A DNA stretch of 64,000 bases from Vibrio algivorus (lineage in GTDB: Bacteria > Pseudomonadota > Gammaproteobacteria > Enterobacterales > Vibrionaceae), in NCBI RefSeq assembly GCF_002218005.2, contig NZ_AP018678.1:558001-622000 (forward strand), given 5' to 3'. The first letter of the stretch is position 1. Every line of letters starts with the position of its first letter. Under the pieces are notes generated by a model. That model made no database searches. It was not told the origin of the DNA and saw only the letters and a list, made by a program, of their open reading frames with translations. The translations under genes and the position numbers were made by a program. Below, in pieces: positions 17,399-26,663 of the stretch.

Positions 17399-18298
17399 AT
17401 GGCAAATACATTTTCATTAATCTTAGTGCTAGTGACCTTAGTGACTGGCGTGGTATGGGTATTAGAAAAGTTTGTTTGGGGCAAGAAACGTCAACAAGCG
17501 GTTGCTGATGTTGAGACTAAAACAACAGAACCACTAAGTAAGGAAGCGGCTGCGAAAATTTATCCGCAACCTTGGTGGGTAGAAAATAGCGTATCGATTT
17601 TTCCTGTGATTGCCTTTGTTTTGGTATTACGTAGTTTTATCTACGAACCATTTCAAATTCCATCTGGCTCTATGATGCCAACGTTACTCGTTGGTGATTT
17701 CATCTTGGTAGAAAAGTTTTCATACGGCATTAAAGATCCTGTGTTTCAATCTAAATTAATTGAAACAGGGGAGCCAAAACGTGGTGATATTGCGGTATTT
17801 AAATACCCACCACAACCAAATATCGATTATATCAAACGTGTGGTTGGCCTACCTGGTGACACAATCCGCTATACTGAAGATAAACAAATTTGTGTTCAAG
17901 CTGTCGGCACTGATACCTGTAAACCAGTGGCACAGTTTGATGCAAAAGAAAGTCCATTTTATCAAGATGGCATTCCATTGATTCAAGCGAAAGAAAAGCT
18001 TGGTGAAGTGGAGCATAATATTTTAGTCAGCCCAATTCGTCGCGATAACGTGCAAGCATACCAGCCTCGTCCGTATCACAATGAATGGGTCGTGCCAGAA
18101 GGTGAGTACTTTATGATGGGTGATAACCGTGATAACAGTGCTGATAGTCGTTACTGGGGCTTTGTTCCAGAAGCAAACTTTGTGGGTAAAGCCACCGCCA
18201 TTTGGATTAGCTTTGAATTTGATCGTGATACTGACAGCGTATTGCCTTCTTGGATCCCTACCGGCGTGCGATTTAATCGTATCGGCGGACTAATATAA
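17399..18298 (+). CDS. lepB: Signal peptidase I
   Basis: LepB removes signal peptides from exported proteins at the outer face of the inner membrane. Two N-terminal transmembrane segments lie near residues 4-22 and 66-80. The serine/lysine dyad is visible as Ser91 in QIPSGSMMPTL and Lys146 in YIKRVVGLPGD. The box E motif GDNRDNSADSRYWGFV is near residue 241. The 299-residue length is usual. It is followed by rnc after ten bases in the conserved lepB-rnc-era group. Confidence 0.97.
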   Translation: MANTFSLILVLVTLVTGVVWVLEKFVWGKKRQQAVADVETKTTEPLSKEAAAKIYPQPWWVENSVSIFPVIAFVLVLRSFIYEPFQIPSGSMMPTLLVGDFILVEKFSYGIKDPVFQSKLIETGEPKRGDIAVFKYPPQPNIDYIKRVVGLPGDTIRYTEDKQICVQAVGTDTCKPVAQFDAKESPFYQDGIPLIQAKEKLGEVEHNILVSPIRRDNVQAYQPRPYHNEWVVPEGEYFMMGDNRDNSADSRYWGFVPEANFVGKATAIWISFEFDRDTDSVLPSWIPTGVRFNRIGGLI

Positions 18299-18308
18299 TT
18301 GAGAGAGT

Positions 18309-18989
18309 ATGAATTCTCAGATTCCTAGATTACAAAAAAAGATTGGTTATCAATTTAACGATGCCAGTCTTTTAAATCTCGCACTGACTCACCGCAGTGC
18401 GAACAGCAAACACAATGAGCGCTTAGAGTTTTTGGGCGATTCAATTTTAAGTTTTGTTATTGCTGATGAGTTATATCATCGCTTCCCTAATATTAATGAA
18501 GGGGATATGAGCCGCATGCGTGCAACTTTAGTTAGAGGTCATACTTTAGCTGAGTTAGGACGTGAATTTGTGCTTGGTGACTACTTAAAATTAGGTCCAG
18601 GTGAATTGAAAAGTGGTGGCTTCCGCCGTGACTCTATTTTAGCTGATGCCGTCGAAGCTATTATTGGTGCATGCTACCTTGATAGTGATATTGAAGTGGT
18701 ACGTAAAGTGGTACTTGCTTGGTATCAAACGCGTTTGGATGACATCCAACCGGGAGTATCGCAAAAAGATCCTAAGACTCGCCTGCAAGAGTTCTTGCAA
18801 GGTCGTCGTAAACCGTTGCCTGTTTATACTGTGGCAAAAATTAAAGGTGAAGCGCACAATCAAGAATTCACCGTTTCATGCGAGATCACTGGTGTTGCGG
18901 AGCCTGTAGTAGGTAAAGGCACTAGCCGACGTAAAGCCGAGCAAGCTGCTGCTGAGTTGGCTTTAGGAGTATTAGCAAATGGTAAATAA
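18309..18989 (+). CDS. rnc: Ribonuclease III
   Basis: RNase III cuts double-stranded RNA, processing rRNA precursors and regulating mRNAs. The catalytic signature ERLEFLGDSILSFV is at residues 37-50 with Asp44. The second acidic helix ADAVEAIIGACYLD is near residue 113, and a C-terminal dsRNA-binding domain ends in KGTSRRKAEQAAAELAL. It has 226 residues, the same as E. coli. Its end overlaps the era start by 11 bases, so the two are translationally coupled. Confidence 0.98.
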   Translation: MNSQIPRLQKKIGYQFNDASLLNLALTHRSANSKHNERLEFLGDSILSFVIADELYHRFPNINEGDMSRMRATLVRGHTLAELGREFVLGDYLKLGPGELKSGGFRRDSILADAVEAIIGACYLDSDIEVVRKVVLAWYQTRLDDIQPGVSQKDPKTRLQEFLQGRRKPLPVYTVAKIKGEAHNQEFTVSCEITGVAEPVVGKGTSRRKAEQAAAELALGVLANGK

Positions 18990-19983
18990 AAACGATCCAC
19001 AAGACGAGCAAGAGTTCGATCTTGATGCTTACTTTGCAGGTGAAGCGCAGCCGAATCAAGTTGCACTAGAAGATGTTGACCCTAGTGAACAACACTGTGG
19101 CTTTATTGCGATTGTTGGTCGTCCTAATGTTGGTAAATCAACCCTACTGAATCATTTACTTGGCCAGAAGATTTCGATTACCTCACGTAAACCTCAAACT
19201 ACCCGTCACCGCATCATGGGGGTAGATACTGAAGGTGCATTTCAGGCTATTTACGTGGATACTCCAGGATTACACATCGAAGAAAAGCGTGCGATTAACC
19301 GTCTGATGAACCGCGCGGCCAATAGCTCACTAAGCGATGTTAACTTGGTGTTGTTTTTAGTCGATGGCACTCAGTGGACTGCGGATGATGAAATGGTACT
19401 CAACAAATTGCGTACTGCCAATTTTCCAACCGTATTACTGATCAACAAAGTTGATAATGTAAAAGATCGCACCGAAGTGATGGCACACATGCAAACCTTG
19501 TCTGAGAAAATGGATTTTGTCGATATTATTCCTATCTCTGCGAAACAAGGTCGCAACACTGACGCGATTCGCGAGCGAGTACGTGCAGCCTTGCCACAAG
19601 CGGTACACCATTTTCCAGAAGAGTATGTGACAGACCGTTCACAACGCTTTATGGCATCGGAAATCATTCGTGAAAAACTGATGCGTTTTACTGGTGAAGA
19701 ATTGCCTTATTCGGTGACAGTTGAGATTGAGCGTTTCGATTATAATCCTGAAACTGATGGTTTTCATATCAATGCTTTGATCTTAGTTGAACGTACTGGT
19801 CAGAAAAAAATGGTGATCGGTAAAGGTGGCGAGAAAATCAAAACTATCGGTCGTGAAGCTCGTCTAGATATGGAAGAGCTATTTGAACGTAAAGTTTATC
19901 TAGAAACTTGGGTAAAAGTGAAATCCGGTTGGGCCGATGATGAACGTGCACTGCGTTCGCTTGGCTATATTGATGATTTGTAA
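18979..19983 (+). CDS. era: GTPase Era
   Basis: Era binds the 3' end of 16S rRNA and acts in 30S assembly. The GTPase motifs are GRPNVGKST at residues 47-55, DTPGLH and NKVD. The C-terminal KH domain includes MVIGKGGEKIKTIGREAR. At 334 residues it is longer than E. coli Era because of an acidic N-terminal extension of about 35 residues (EFDLDAYFAGEAQ and onward), which vibrio Era proteins share. The ATG overlaps rnc. Confidence 0.97.
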   Translation: MVNKNDPQDEQEFDLDAYFAGEAQPNQVALEDVDPSEQHCGFIAIVGRPNVGKSTLLNHLLGQKISITSRKPQTTRHRIMGVDTEGAFQAIYVDTPGLHIEEKRAINRLMNRAANSSLSDVNLVLFLVDGTQWTADDEMVLNKLRTANFPTVLLINKVDNVKDRTEVMAHMQTLSEKMDFVDIIPISAKQGRNTDAIRERVRAALPQAVHHFPEEYVTDRSQRFMASEIIREKLMRFTGEELPYSVTVEIERFDYNPETDGFHINALILVERTGQKKMVIGKGGEKIKTIGREARLDMEELFERKVYLETWVKVKSGWADDERALRSLGYIDDL

Positions 19984-19993
19984 TCGTTAATCG

Positions 19994-20050
19994 GAATCTC
20001 GAGACTCGTTTCTCGATATGCTAACTTCGAGAAACGGGCATTCGAGATTC
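19994..20050. repeat. Imperfect inverted repeat between era and recO
   Basis: Two nested arms pair: GAATCTCG with CGAGATTC, and CGTTTCTCG with CGAGAAACG. There is no T-run, so it is not an ordinary terminator. Similar CGAGAAACG-type sequence recurs downstream of luxS near 60240-60285, which suggests a dispersed palindromic repeat. Confidence 0.6.
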
Positions 20051-20066
20051 GAGCTACGGAAAAATT

Positions 20067-20801
20067 ATGTCTGACGCTTTAGGACTTCAACGCTGTTTTA
20101 TCCTACATCGCCGTCCTTATACTGAAACTAGTCTCATCTTAGATGTGTTTAGTGAAGAGTTCGGTCGCGTCAGCATTTTAGCCAAAGGTGCTCGTAGCAA
20201 ACGTTCTAATCTAAAAGGGGTGTTACAACCCTTCACACCGCTACTACTTAAATGGTTTGGCAAGGGCTCGATGCGCACGCTTAGGCAAGCCGAACCGATC
20301 AGTTTAGGTATCCCTCTCAATGGTATTAACCTTTATTCGGCTATGTACATCAATGAATTGATTAGCCGAGTGATTGAAAGCGAAACCGCTTACCCTGAGT
20401 TATTCCATGACTACCTAGCTTCTTTGACTGAACTGGCACAGGCTGATAACCCTGAGCCGGCTTTACGTCGTTTTGAATTAGCCTTGCTGTCCTCGTTAGG
20501 CTATGGCGTGGATTTCTTACATTGTGCCGGCAGTGGCGAGCCTGTGTCTGAAAACATGACTTACCGTTACCGAGAACAAAAAGGCTTTATTGCGAGCGTA
20601 AGAAAGGATAACTTAACCTTTCTTGGGGATGAATTGATTGCGATCAGTGAGCGCCGTTTCCTAACCAAACAACAATTACAAGCTGCTAAGCGTTTTACTC
20701 GAATGGCATTAAAGCCGTATCTTGGCAGTAAACCATTAAAAAGTCGGGAGCTATTTATGGCGCTTTCACCGCACAAAGCGATCCCGAAGACAAGGAGTTA
20801 A
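20067..20801 (+). CDS. recO: DNA repair protein RecO
   Basis: RecO loads RecA onto SSB-coated single-stranded DNA together with RecR and anneals complementary strands. The N-terminal OB-fold is recognisable in LQRCFILHRRPYTETSLILD and GRVSILAKGARSKRS, and the helical C-terminal half includes FELALLSSLGYGVDF. At 244 residues it has the expected size. It is followed by pdxJ after two bases. Confidence 0.96.
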   Translation: MSDALGLQRCFILHRRPYTETSLILDVFSEEFGRVSILAKGARSKRSNLKGVLQPFTPLLLKWFGKGSMRTLRQAEPISLGIPLNGINLYSAMYINELISRVIESETAYPELFHDYLASLTELAQADNPEPALRRFELALLSSLGYGVDFLHCAGSGEPVSENMTYRYREQKGFIASVRKDNLTFLGDELIAISERRFLTKQQLQAAKRFTRMALKPYLGSKPLKSRELFMALSPHKAIPKTRS

Positions 20802-20803
20802 CC

Positions 20804-21538
20804 ATGAGTGTGATTTACTTGGGCGTCAATATTGACCACATCGCAACCGTCAGAAATGCCCGTGGCACTAAGTATCCCGATCCTGTGCATGCAGCAGAAA
20901 TTGCTGAGCGTGCTGGCGCTGATGGCATTACGGTTCACCTACGTGAAGATCGCCGCCATATTAAAGATCGTGATGTGCGTATTTTAAGTGAAACCATTCA
21001 AACTCGTATGAACCTTGAAATGGCGGTTACCGATGAAATGGTTGAGATCGCGATTCAAACCAAACCTGAATATGTATGTTTAGTGCCAGAAAAACGAGAA
21101 GAGTTAACGACTGAAGGCGGCTTGGATGTTGCAGGTCAATTAGACAAAGTTAAAGCGGCAACGCAAAAACTGACTCAAGCGGGTATTAAAGTGTCACTGT
21201 TTATTGATGCTTCTCATGAGCAAATAGATGCAGCTAAAGCTTGTGGCGCACCTTATATTGAACTACATACGGGGCATTATGCGGATGCAGAATCAGATAG
21301 CGAACAACAAGCTGAATTAAAGCGTATTGCTGCGGGTGCCACTTATGCACACAGTATTGGCATCAAAGTAAATGCAGGCCATGGTTTGACGTATCATAAC
21401 GTTGCACCAATTGCTGCATTGCCTGAAATTTATGAATTGAATATTGGCCACTCGATCATCGGTCGCGCTTTGTTCGATGGTCTAGATAAAGCGGTGGCTG
21501 ATATGAAAGCCATCATGCAGGAAGCGCGTCGTCGATAA
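20804..21538 (+). CDS. pdxJ: Pyridoxine 5'-phosphate synthase
   Basis: PdxJ condenses 3-amino-1-hydroxyacetone 1-phosphate with deoxyxylulose 5-phosphate to form pyridoxine 5'-phosphate. The N-terminal block LGVNIDHIATVRNARGT and the following DGITVHLREDRRHI carry the substrate-binding residues of this TIM barrel. The C-terminal KVNAGHGLTYHNV and ELNIGHSIIGRALF bind phosphate. It has 244 residues, abuts recO, and its stop overlaps the acpS start by one base. Confidence 0.97.
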   Translation: MSVIYLGVNIDHIATVRNARGTKYPDPVHAAEIAERAGADGITVHLREDRRHIKDRDVRILSETIQTRMNLEMAVTDEMVEIAIQTKPEYVCLVPEKREELTTEGGLDVAGQLDKVKAATQKLTQAGIKVSLFIDASHEQIDAAKACGAPYIELHTGHYADAESDSEQQAELKRIAAGATYAHSIGIKVNAGHGLTYHNVAPIAALPEIYELNIGHSIIGRALFDGLDKAVADMKAIMQEARRR

Positions 21539-21918
21539 TGGCTATTGTTGGATTAGGCACTGATATTGCCGATATTGAACGTATCGAAAAAAGCTTGCAG
21601 CGTTCTGGGCAAGCTTTTGTTGAGCGTATTCTTCATCCGACTGAGCTAGCGATTTTTCATGGTTTAAAACAGCAAGGTCGTTACTTAGCAAAACGCTTTG
21701 CAGCCAAAGAAGCAGCATCTAAAGCACTCGGTACTGGCATTGCTTGTGGGGTGAGTTTTCAACATTTTGAAATTACAAATGATGAATTGGGTAAGCCGAT
21801 TTTAAAACTTCATGGTAAAGCAAAAGAAATCGCTCAAACGCAGGGTGTTAGCTATATCCATTTATCTATTTCCGATGAAAAGCGTTACGCTATGGCGACG
21901 GTGATTTTAGAATCCTAG
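21538..21918 (+). CDS. acpS: Holo-[acyl-carrier-protein] synthase
   Basis: AcpS transfers 4'-phosphopantetheine from CoA to acyl carrier protein. The 126-residue protein shows the two family motifs: GLGTDIADIERIEKS at the N-terminus with the metal-binding aspartate, and AKRFAAKEAASKALGTG near residue 60 with the catalytic glutamate and lysine. It is the last gene of the recO-pdxJ-acpS group and is convergent with barA across a shared terminator. Confidence 0.97.
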   Translation: MAIVGLGTDIADIERIEKSLQRSGQAFVERILHPTELAIFHGLKQQGRYLAKRFAAKEAASKALGTGIACGVSFQHFEITNDELGKPILKLHGKAKEIAQTQGVSYIHLSISDEKRYAMATVILES

Positions 21919-21945
21919 TGCTTAATTGTCATAGGTAAAATAATG

Positions 21946-21995
21946 AAAACCGAGTTGTGCATTTATATCCAATGAAGTGAACTCGGTTTTTTATT
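21946..21995. terminator. Terminator between acpS and barA
   Basis: AAAACCGAGTT pairs with AACTCGGTTTT around a 23-base loop, with TTTATT on one side and an A-run on the other. It can act on both convergent genes. Confidence 0.7.
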
Positions 21996-22008
21996 ATTGT
22001 GGAACTCC

Positions 22009-24819
22009 TTATCCTGTAAGGTATTGCTTCGAATCTTCTCTTACTTTTTCCATTTCATCTTGCAGCTCAAATAACTCAGGTTCTATTTCAGCAAGATCTT
22101 GCTCTGCTCTTAACGCGGTTTCAATGGTTGCGCACAGAGTTTGTAGCTTAGGCACGCCACTATAAGCGCAGCTGCCATGCAGTTTATGTATGGTGGCAAG
22201 CAGTTGGTTTTGTTGTTCATTAGGCTCTATCAATGCTTTTTCTATCGACTGGTCTACCTCAGGTAAAAACTCAATCAACATTTGTAGCATATCTTTGGCT
22301 AATGCTTCTTTGTTGGCCGCTTGTTTTAAGGCGGTAGACCAATCAATACTAGACCCACCAAGACAAGAAATAGTTGCTTGCTGACTAGTGGAGACAGCTG
22401 GGATGCTATCTAATTGGCTTTCCTTTAAATCCAGCTTTTCAATGGTGCCTTGCTCTGCATAAGGGTTCCAATGCACCAGTGCTTGATGTAGTACATGCTC
22501 TTCAATCGGTTTAGACAGGTAGTCATCCATTCCTGCTTGTAATAAACGCTCTCTTTCACCGTCAATCGCATGAGCGGTTACCGCTATCACCGGTGTTTGA
22601 TGGTTAAACTCGGTTTTTTTGATATTTTGACAAGCGGTTACCCCATCCATATCTGGCATTTGGATGTCCATCAATATCACATCAAACTTTTGTAATTGCG
22701 CTTGTTCAACCGCCTGTAAACCACTGCTACAAGTGACAATATCTTCCACTTGCTCTTCGAGTAATGCACAGATTAGTTTCAAGTTAGCTGGGTTATCGTC
22801 GACGGCCATCACTTTGAGTGGTAAGGCTGCTTTTGGAGGTTGAGGAGCAGCCAGTAAGGTGGCCTTTGCTTGGTTTGGCAGCATAAGTTGAATAAGTTTA
22901 CGTCGCACGATTGGTTTAGCGATGCATTGAATTGGGTAGAGCTTTATTAAATTTTCAGCTAATGCTAATTCCGTACTTGGTAGCCCAAGGATAAGTTGCG
23001 GTGATAGGGTCAGCCCTTGCTGGATCATAGAAAATAGTTGGCTTTGATCGTGCTGGATATTTGGCGGTAAGTTGAGCAATACAATATCAAATCGATCAGG
23101 ATTATCGGCTAACTGTGCTTGATAAGTAACGTTCATGCCAACGCGAGTTAATTGCTGCTCAATAATGGCTGCAGCAGGCATGTTAGGCTCAACCAATAGA
23201 ACGGATTTACCTAGTAGTGAAGAAGTATCAATCTGCGGTGCAATAGGCATATTTGTGGCTTGGAAGGTGACAGCGAACCAGAATGTTGAGCCTTGGTGTA
23301 AGCGGCTGGTTAAGCTGATTTCACCACCCATTTGATTAATTAGGTTTTGAGTTATCACTAACCCTAAACCTGTACCACCATATCGGCGTGAAATGCTGGC
23401 ATCGGCTTGACTGAATGCTTGGAATAATTGAGCTTGTTGACGCTCTGAAATACCAATACCAGTGTCACGTACCATAAATTGTACTTCGACATTTTTATCT
23501 TTGCTCGAGCGTAACTCGGCAACAATATCTATATTGCCACGTTCAGTAAACTTAATTGCATTACCAACTAGGTTAGTCAGTACTTGCTGAATACGAAGTG
23601 GGTCGCCAACGATGCCTTGAGGAATGTTAGGATCAATGTTTAAGGTGATCTCTAAACCTTTTTCATGGGCGCTAGTTGCTTGTAAACTGACCACTTCATC
23701 TAAGGTTTCTTGCAAATCGAAAGGAATGTTTTCTAGCAGTAATTTACCTGCTTCTAGCTTAGAAAAGTCTAATATGTCATTGATGATAGACAGCAAGTTT
23801 TGTGCAGAACGTTCGATAGTTTGTAGATAGTCAACTTGGTTAGCGGTTAACTCAGTTTTAAGCATTTGTCTGGCAAAGCCAATGACACCATTTAGTGGAG
23901 TACGCAATTCATGCGACATATTGGCTAAGAATTCAGATTTAACTCTGGCTGCTTCTTGAGCGCGTTTCTTAGCAATATCCAGTTCAATGTTTTGAATTTC
24001 TAGTTGCTCTAGTGTTTCACGTAAATCTGAGGTGGCTTGGTCAATACTATGTTGCATTTCAACGTGATATTCTGACAGTGACATCGCCATGGCATTGATA
24101 CCACTTTTTAAGGTATCGAGTTCACCATGCAGTTTACCTTCAATTCGCACATCGAGATGACCACGTCGAATTCGATCAACGACACTCACCATATGAGAGA
24201 TCGGTAAGGTAACATCGCGCATTAATCGATAAGCAAAAAATCCTGATAACCCCATACCCAATAGTAATACAATTAAAGCTGCAAAGATTTCTTGGTATTG
24301 CTGTAAGCGCAATGATGATAAATCCAGCTCCATTGCGATATAACCCAAGGCCTGATTAGGGGCAATTTCTTTACCACTTGGGCTGGTAAACTGACCTTCC
24401 GCCAAGATAGGAGAGCGCAAGATCATTAAATTAGGATTTGTTGGCGATTGAGTTATCGAGCTAAGCAGTGGGATAGGTTTGCTTTTATCAAAAGTAAGGG
24501 ATTGAAAATTAGGGTGAAAATTAGATGTCACGAATAGTTCGTGATGGGTATCAAACACAGCAATACTGCGCACGATATCAGAGTGCTTACGATGGGCGTA
24601 ACTGATCAGCCGACGTACCGCTTCACGGCTTTGTTGGGTCATGCCATATTCACTGGCGATGGCTAAAGGCTCGATAATATCCGTACCAGACGTGATAAGC
24701 TGAGCCTCAAGATCGTTATAGCGATTTAAAGTGAAAAATGTGCTTAATAATAAGCCAATGATCAGTGTCGGTGCTAACGTTAATGTAATTACGCGGGCGC
24801 GCAAGCCATACCTTGTCAT
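22009..24819 (-). CDS. barA: Hybrid sensor histidine kinase BarA (VarS)
   Basis: BarA/VarS phosphorylates the response regulator UvrY/VarA, which drives CsrB-type RNAs that titrate CsrA. The 936 residues hold an N-terminal transmembrane helix (about 8-28), a periplasmic sensor, a second helix (about 175-197), HAMP, a histidine kinase domain with His303 in MSHELRTPLNG, an ATPase domain (GTGLGL), a degenerate first receiver domain (about 538-645), a receiver with phospho-acceptor Asp718 in ILMDIQMPDMDG, and a C-terminal Hpt domain with His878 in HKLHGSC. The first receiver has NLPP where a phospho-acceptor Asp would be expected. csrA lies in the same window. Confidence 0.95.
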   Translation of the reverse strand: MTRYGLRARVITLTLAPTLIIGLLLSTFFTLNRYNDLEAQLITSGTDIIEPLAIASEYGMTQQSREAVRRLISYAHRKHSDIVRSIAVFDTHHELFVTSNFHPNFQSLTFDKSKPIPLLSSITQSPTNPNLMILRSPILAEGQFTSPSGKEIAPNQALGYIAMELDLSSLRLQQYQEIFAALIVLLLGMGLSGFFAYRLMRDVTLPISHMVSVVDRIRRGHLDVRIEGKLHGELDTLKSGINAMAMSLSEYHVEMQHSIDQATSDLRETLEQLEIQNIELDIAKKRAQEAARVKSEFLANMSHELRTPLNGVIGFARQMLKTELTANQVDYLQTIERSAQNLLSIINDILDFSKLEAGKLLLENIPFDLQETLDEVVSLQATSAHEKGLEITLNIDPNIPQGIVGDPLRIQQVLTNLVGNAIKFTERGNIDIVAELRSSKDKNVEVQFMVRDTGIGISERQQAQLFQAFSQADASISRRYGGTGLGLVITQNLINQMGGEISLTSRLHQGSTFWFAVTFQATNMPIAPQIDTSSLLGKSVLLVEPNMPAAAIIEQQLTRVGMNVTYQAQLADNPDRFDIVLLNLPPNIQHDQSQLFSMIQQGLTLSPQLILGLPSTELALAENLIKLYPIQCIAKPIVRRKLIQLMLPNQAKATLLAAPQPPKAALPLKVMAVDDNPANLKLICALLEEQVEDIVTCSSGLQAVEQAQLQKFDVILMDIQMPDMDGVTACQNIKKTEFNHQTPVIAVTAHAIDGERERLLQAGMDDYLSKPIEEHVLHQALVHWNPYAEQGTIEKLDLKESQLDSIPAVSTSQQATISCLGGSSIDWSTALKQAANKEALAKDMLQMLIEFLPEVDQSIEKALIEPNEQQNQLLATIHKLHGSCAYSGVPKLQTLCATIETALRAEQDLAEIEPELFELQDEMEKVREDSKQYLTG

Positions 24820-25098
24820 GATTCTTTAATTACAAGCCTGTCTGGATATGGGAAAATAGCAAAATGAGAGTGTTACTTGTATTGATAAACTCATCGAAAC
24901 CAAGTTTTTAAGAGGTTTCTTACCGCCAATGAGCTTTGAATGCTTGATGAACTTTATCACTACGCAACTCTGATTATCGCCAATGTGCCTTTAGCTTAAT
25001 CAACTAGGCGCAGTTCGACAATCATTGTTATGAATAATCACGAATTAAGACATCTTTAAAGGCATGATGCTTTTTATATTTATGGATACTTTGCACCA

Positions 25099-26475
25099 AT
25101 GGTCAATTTCTACCAAGCCAAGAAAAATACAACCAATACTCAAAAACACCAGACGGTGACTATTGATAAGCTCGATCATCAAGGTGCCGGTATTGCGTAT
25201 TACAATAATAAACCGATGTTTGTGGAAGGCGCACTACCACAAGAAAAAGTATTGGTTCAACCGATTGAAGACAAAAGCAAATATTCACGCGCAAAAATAA
25301 TCAACATACAACAGGCGAGTACTCAGCGAGTTGACCCTTTTTGTCCGCATTATCAAGTTTGTGGTGGCTGTAATATGCAGCACTTGGATCATGATGATCA
25401 AATTACTCATAAGACCACATCTTTGTATCATTTAATGGCAAAATTTGCCCAACCAAATCTTGTTATGGATGAGACTATCCGTTCTAAGAGCATAGGGTAT
25501 CGACGTCGTGCACGCATCAGTATGTTGTTCGATAGTAAGCGACAACAATTACAGTTTGGCTTTAGACAAAAGTCCAGTAAGCAAATTGCTAATGTCACGA
25601 ATTGCCCTGTTTTGGAGCCAGTATTAAATGAGTTACTGCCTGAAATAAAGTCCATGATAGAAGCCTTTGATAACCCACGAGCGTTAGGGCATGTTGAAGT
25701 TGTGTTTGATGGACAGCGTAAAGCATTGCTGTTGCGCCACACCGCGACATTAACCGAACAAGAACAGCAAGGCTTATTGACGTTTGCTCAACAATACGAA
25801 GTGACCATCTACTTGTTAGGAAATAGTGGTGAACTAAACTGTTTAAGTGGTACGCCTCTGCAATGCATTGAAACAGGGAATAAAATTGATTTTCTGCCGA
25901 CAGACTTTATCCAAGTCAATCAAGCGGTCAACCAAGCAATGGTCGCTCAGGCGATTTCATGGTTAGAGGTCACTAAAAATGATCGCATACTGGATTTATT
26001 CTGTGGTTTAGGTAATTTTAGTTTGACGTTAGCTCAACAGGCTAAATCGGTTGTCGGCGTTGAAGGCATTCAAGCTATGGTCGAGAGGGCGAGAGCCAAC
26101 GCACAAATTAATCACTTAGATAACTTAGAATTCTATCAAGCTGATTTAGAACAAGACTTCACGCAAACATCATGGGCTAAAAAGGCGTTTGATAAAGTAC
26201 TACTCGACCCGGCTAGGGCTGGGGCATCTGGCATTATTGATAAAATGTCCGATTTAGGCGCTAAAACCGTAGTGTATGTCTCCTGTAATCCGGCGACATT
26301 AGCCAGAGATAGTCATAGTCTACAAAAACAAGGTTATCAGCTGAAAAAGCTAGGTATGATCGATATGTTCCCGCATACCAGTCATTTAGAATCAATGGCA
26401 CTATTTGAAAAAGTCGCCAAAGCAGACAAGAAGAATCTTAAGAATAAAAAGCCGACGAAGCTGAAATTATTTTAA
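25099..26475 (+). CDS. rlmD: 23S rRNA (uracil-1939-C5)-methyltransferase RlmD
   Basis: RlmD methylates U1939 of 23S rRNA using SAM. The N-terminal TRAM domain is followed by a 4Fe-4S cluster site with Cys82, Cys88, Cys91 and Cys169. The SAM motif LDLFCGLGNFSL is at about residues 298-309, and the catalytic cysteine is Cys396 in VYVSCNPATLARD. At 458 residues it is slightly longer than the E. coli protein, through a lysine-rich tail. The neighbours barA (divergent) and relA (downstream) follow the usual order. Confidence 0.96.
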   Translation: MVNFYQAKKNTTNTQKHQTVTIDKLDHQGAGIAYYNNKPMFVEGALPQEKVLVQPIEDKSKYSRAKIINIQQASTQRVDPFCPHYQVCGGCNMQHLDHDDQITHKTTSLYHLMAKFAQPNLVMDETIRSKSIGYRRRARISMLFDSKRQQLQFGFRQKSSKQIANVTNCPVLEPVLNELLPEIKSMIEAFDNPRALGHVEVVFDGQRKALLLRHTATLTEQEQQGLLTFAQQYEVTIYLLGNSGELNCLSGTPLQCIETGNKIDFLPTDFIQVNQAVNQAMVAQAISWLEVTKNDRILDLFCGLGNFSLTLAQQAKSVVGVEGIQAMVERARANAQINHLDNLEFYQADLEQDFTQTSWAKKAFDKVLLDPARAGASGIIDKMSDLGAKTVVYVSCNPATLARDSHSLQKQGYQLKKLGMIDMFPHTSHLESMALFEKVAKADKKNLKNKKPTKLKLF

Positions 26476-26483
26476 TTGTTATA

Positions 26484-26581
26484 GATTTACTTGAAAGGTG
26501 TTTACATTCCGTATAAATCTTCCTTGTCTAAAGACTTGGATGATAGCTCTGGATTCTGCATCTTGAAGTCACTTGGGTATA
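26484..26581. repeat. Half copy of family A inverted-repeat element (right end)
   Basis: This stretch matches the right-hand portion of the full family A elements, from TTGAAAGGTG through TTGGATGATAGCTCT to the end TTGAAGTCACTTGGGTATA. The left half and its terminal repeat are missing. It lies between rlmD and relA and begins eight bases past the rlmD stop. Confidence 0.8.
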
Positions 26582-26663
26582 TGATTGAACAAAAAAAATC
26601 TCCATTTGTCGTATATGCATGAGCATCACCTTTAAAGATTAGATAAATAAACAGGATAGTGTA

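Noticed and set aside
23135..23830. Plus-strand frames inside barA
   Set aside because: They are short opposite-strand shadows of a conserved 936-codon gene with no ribosome binding site or homology.
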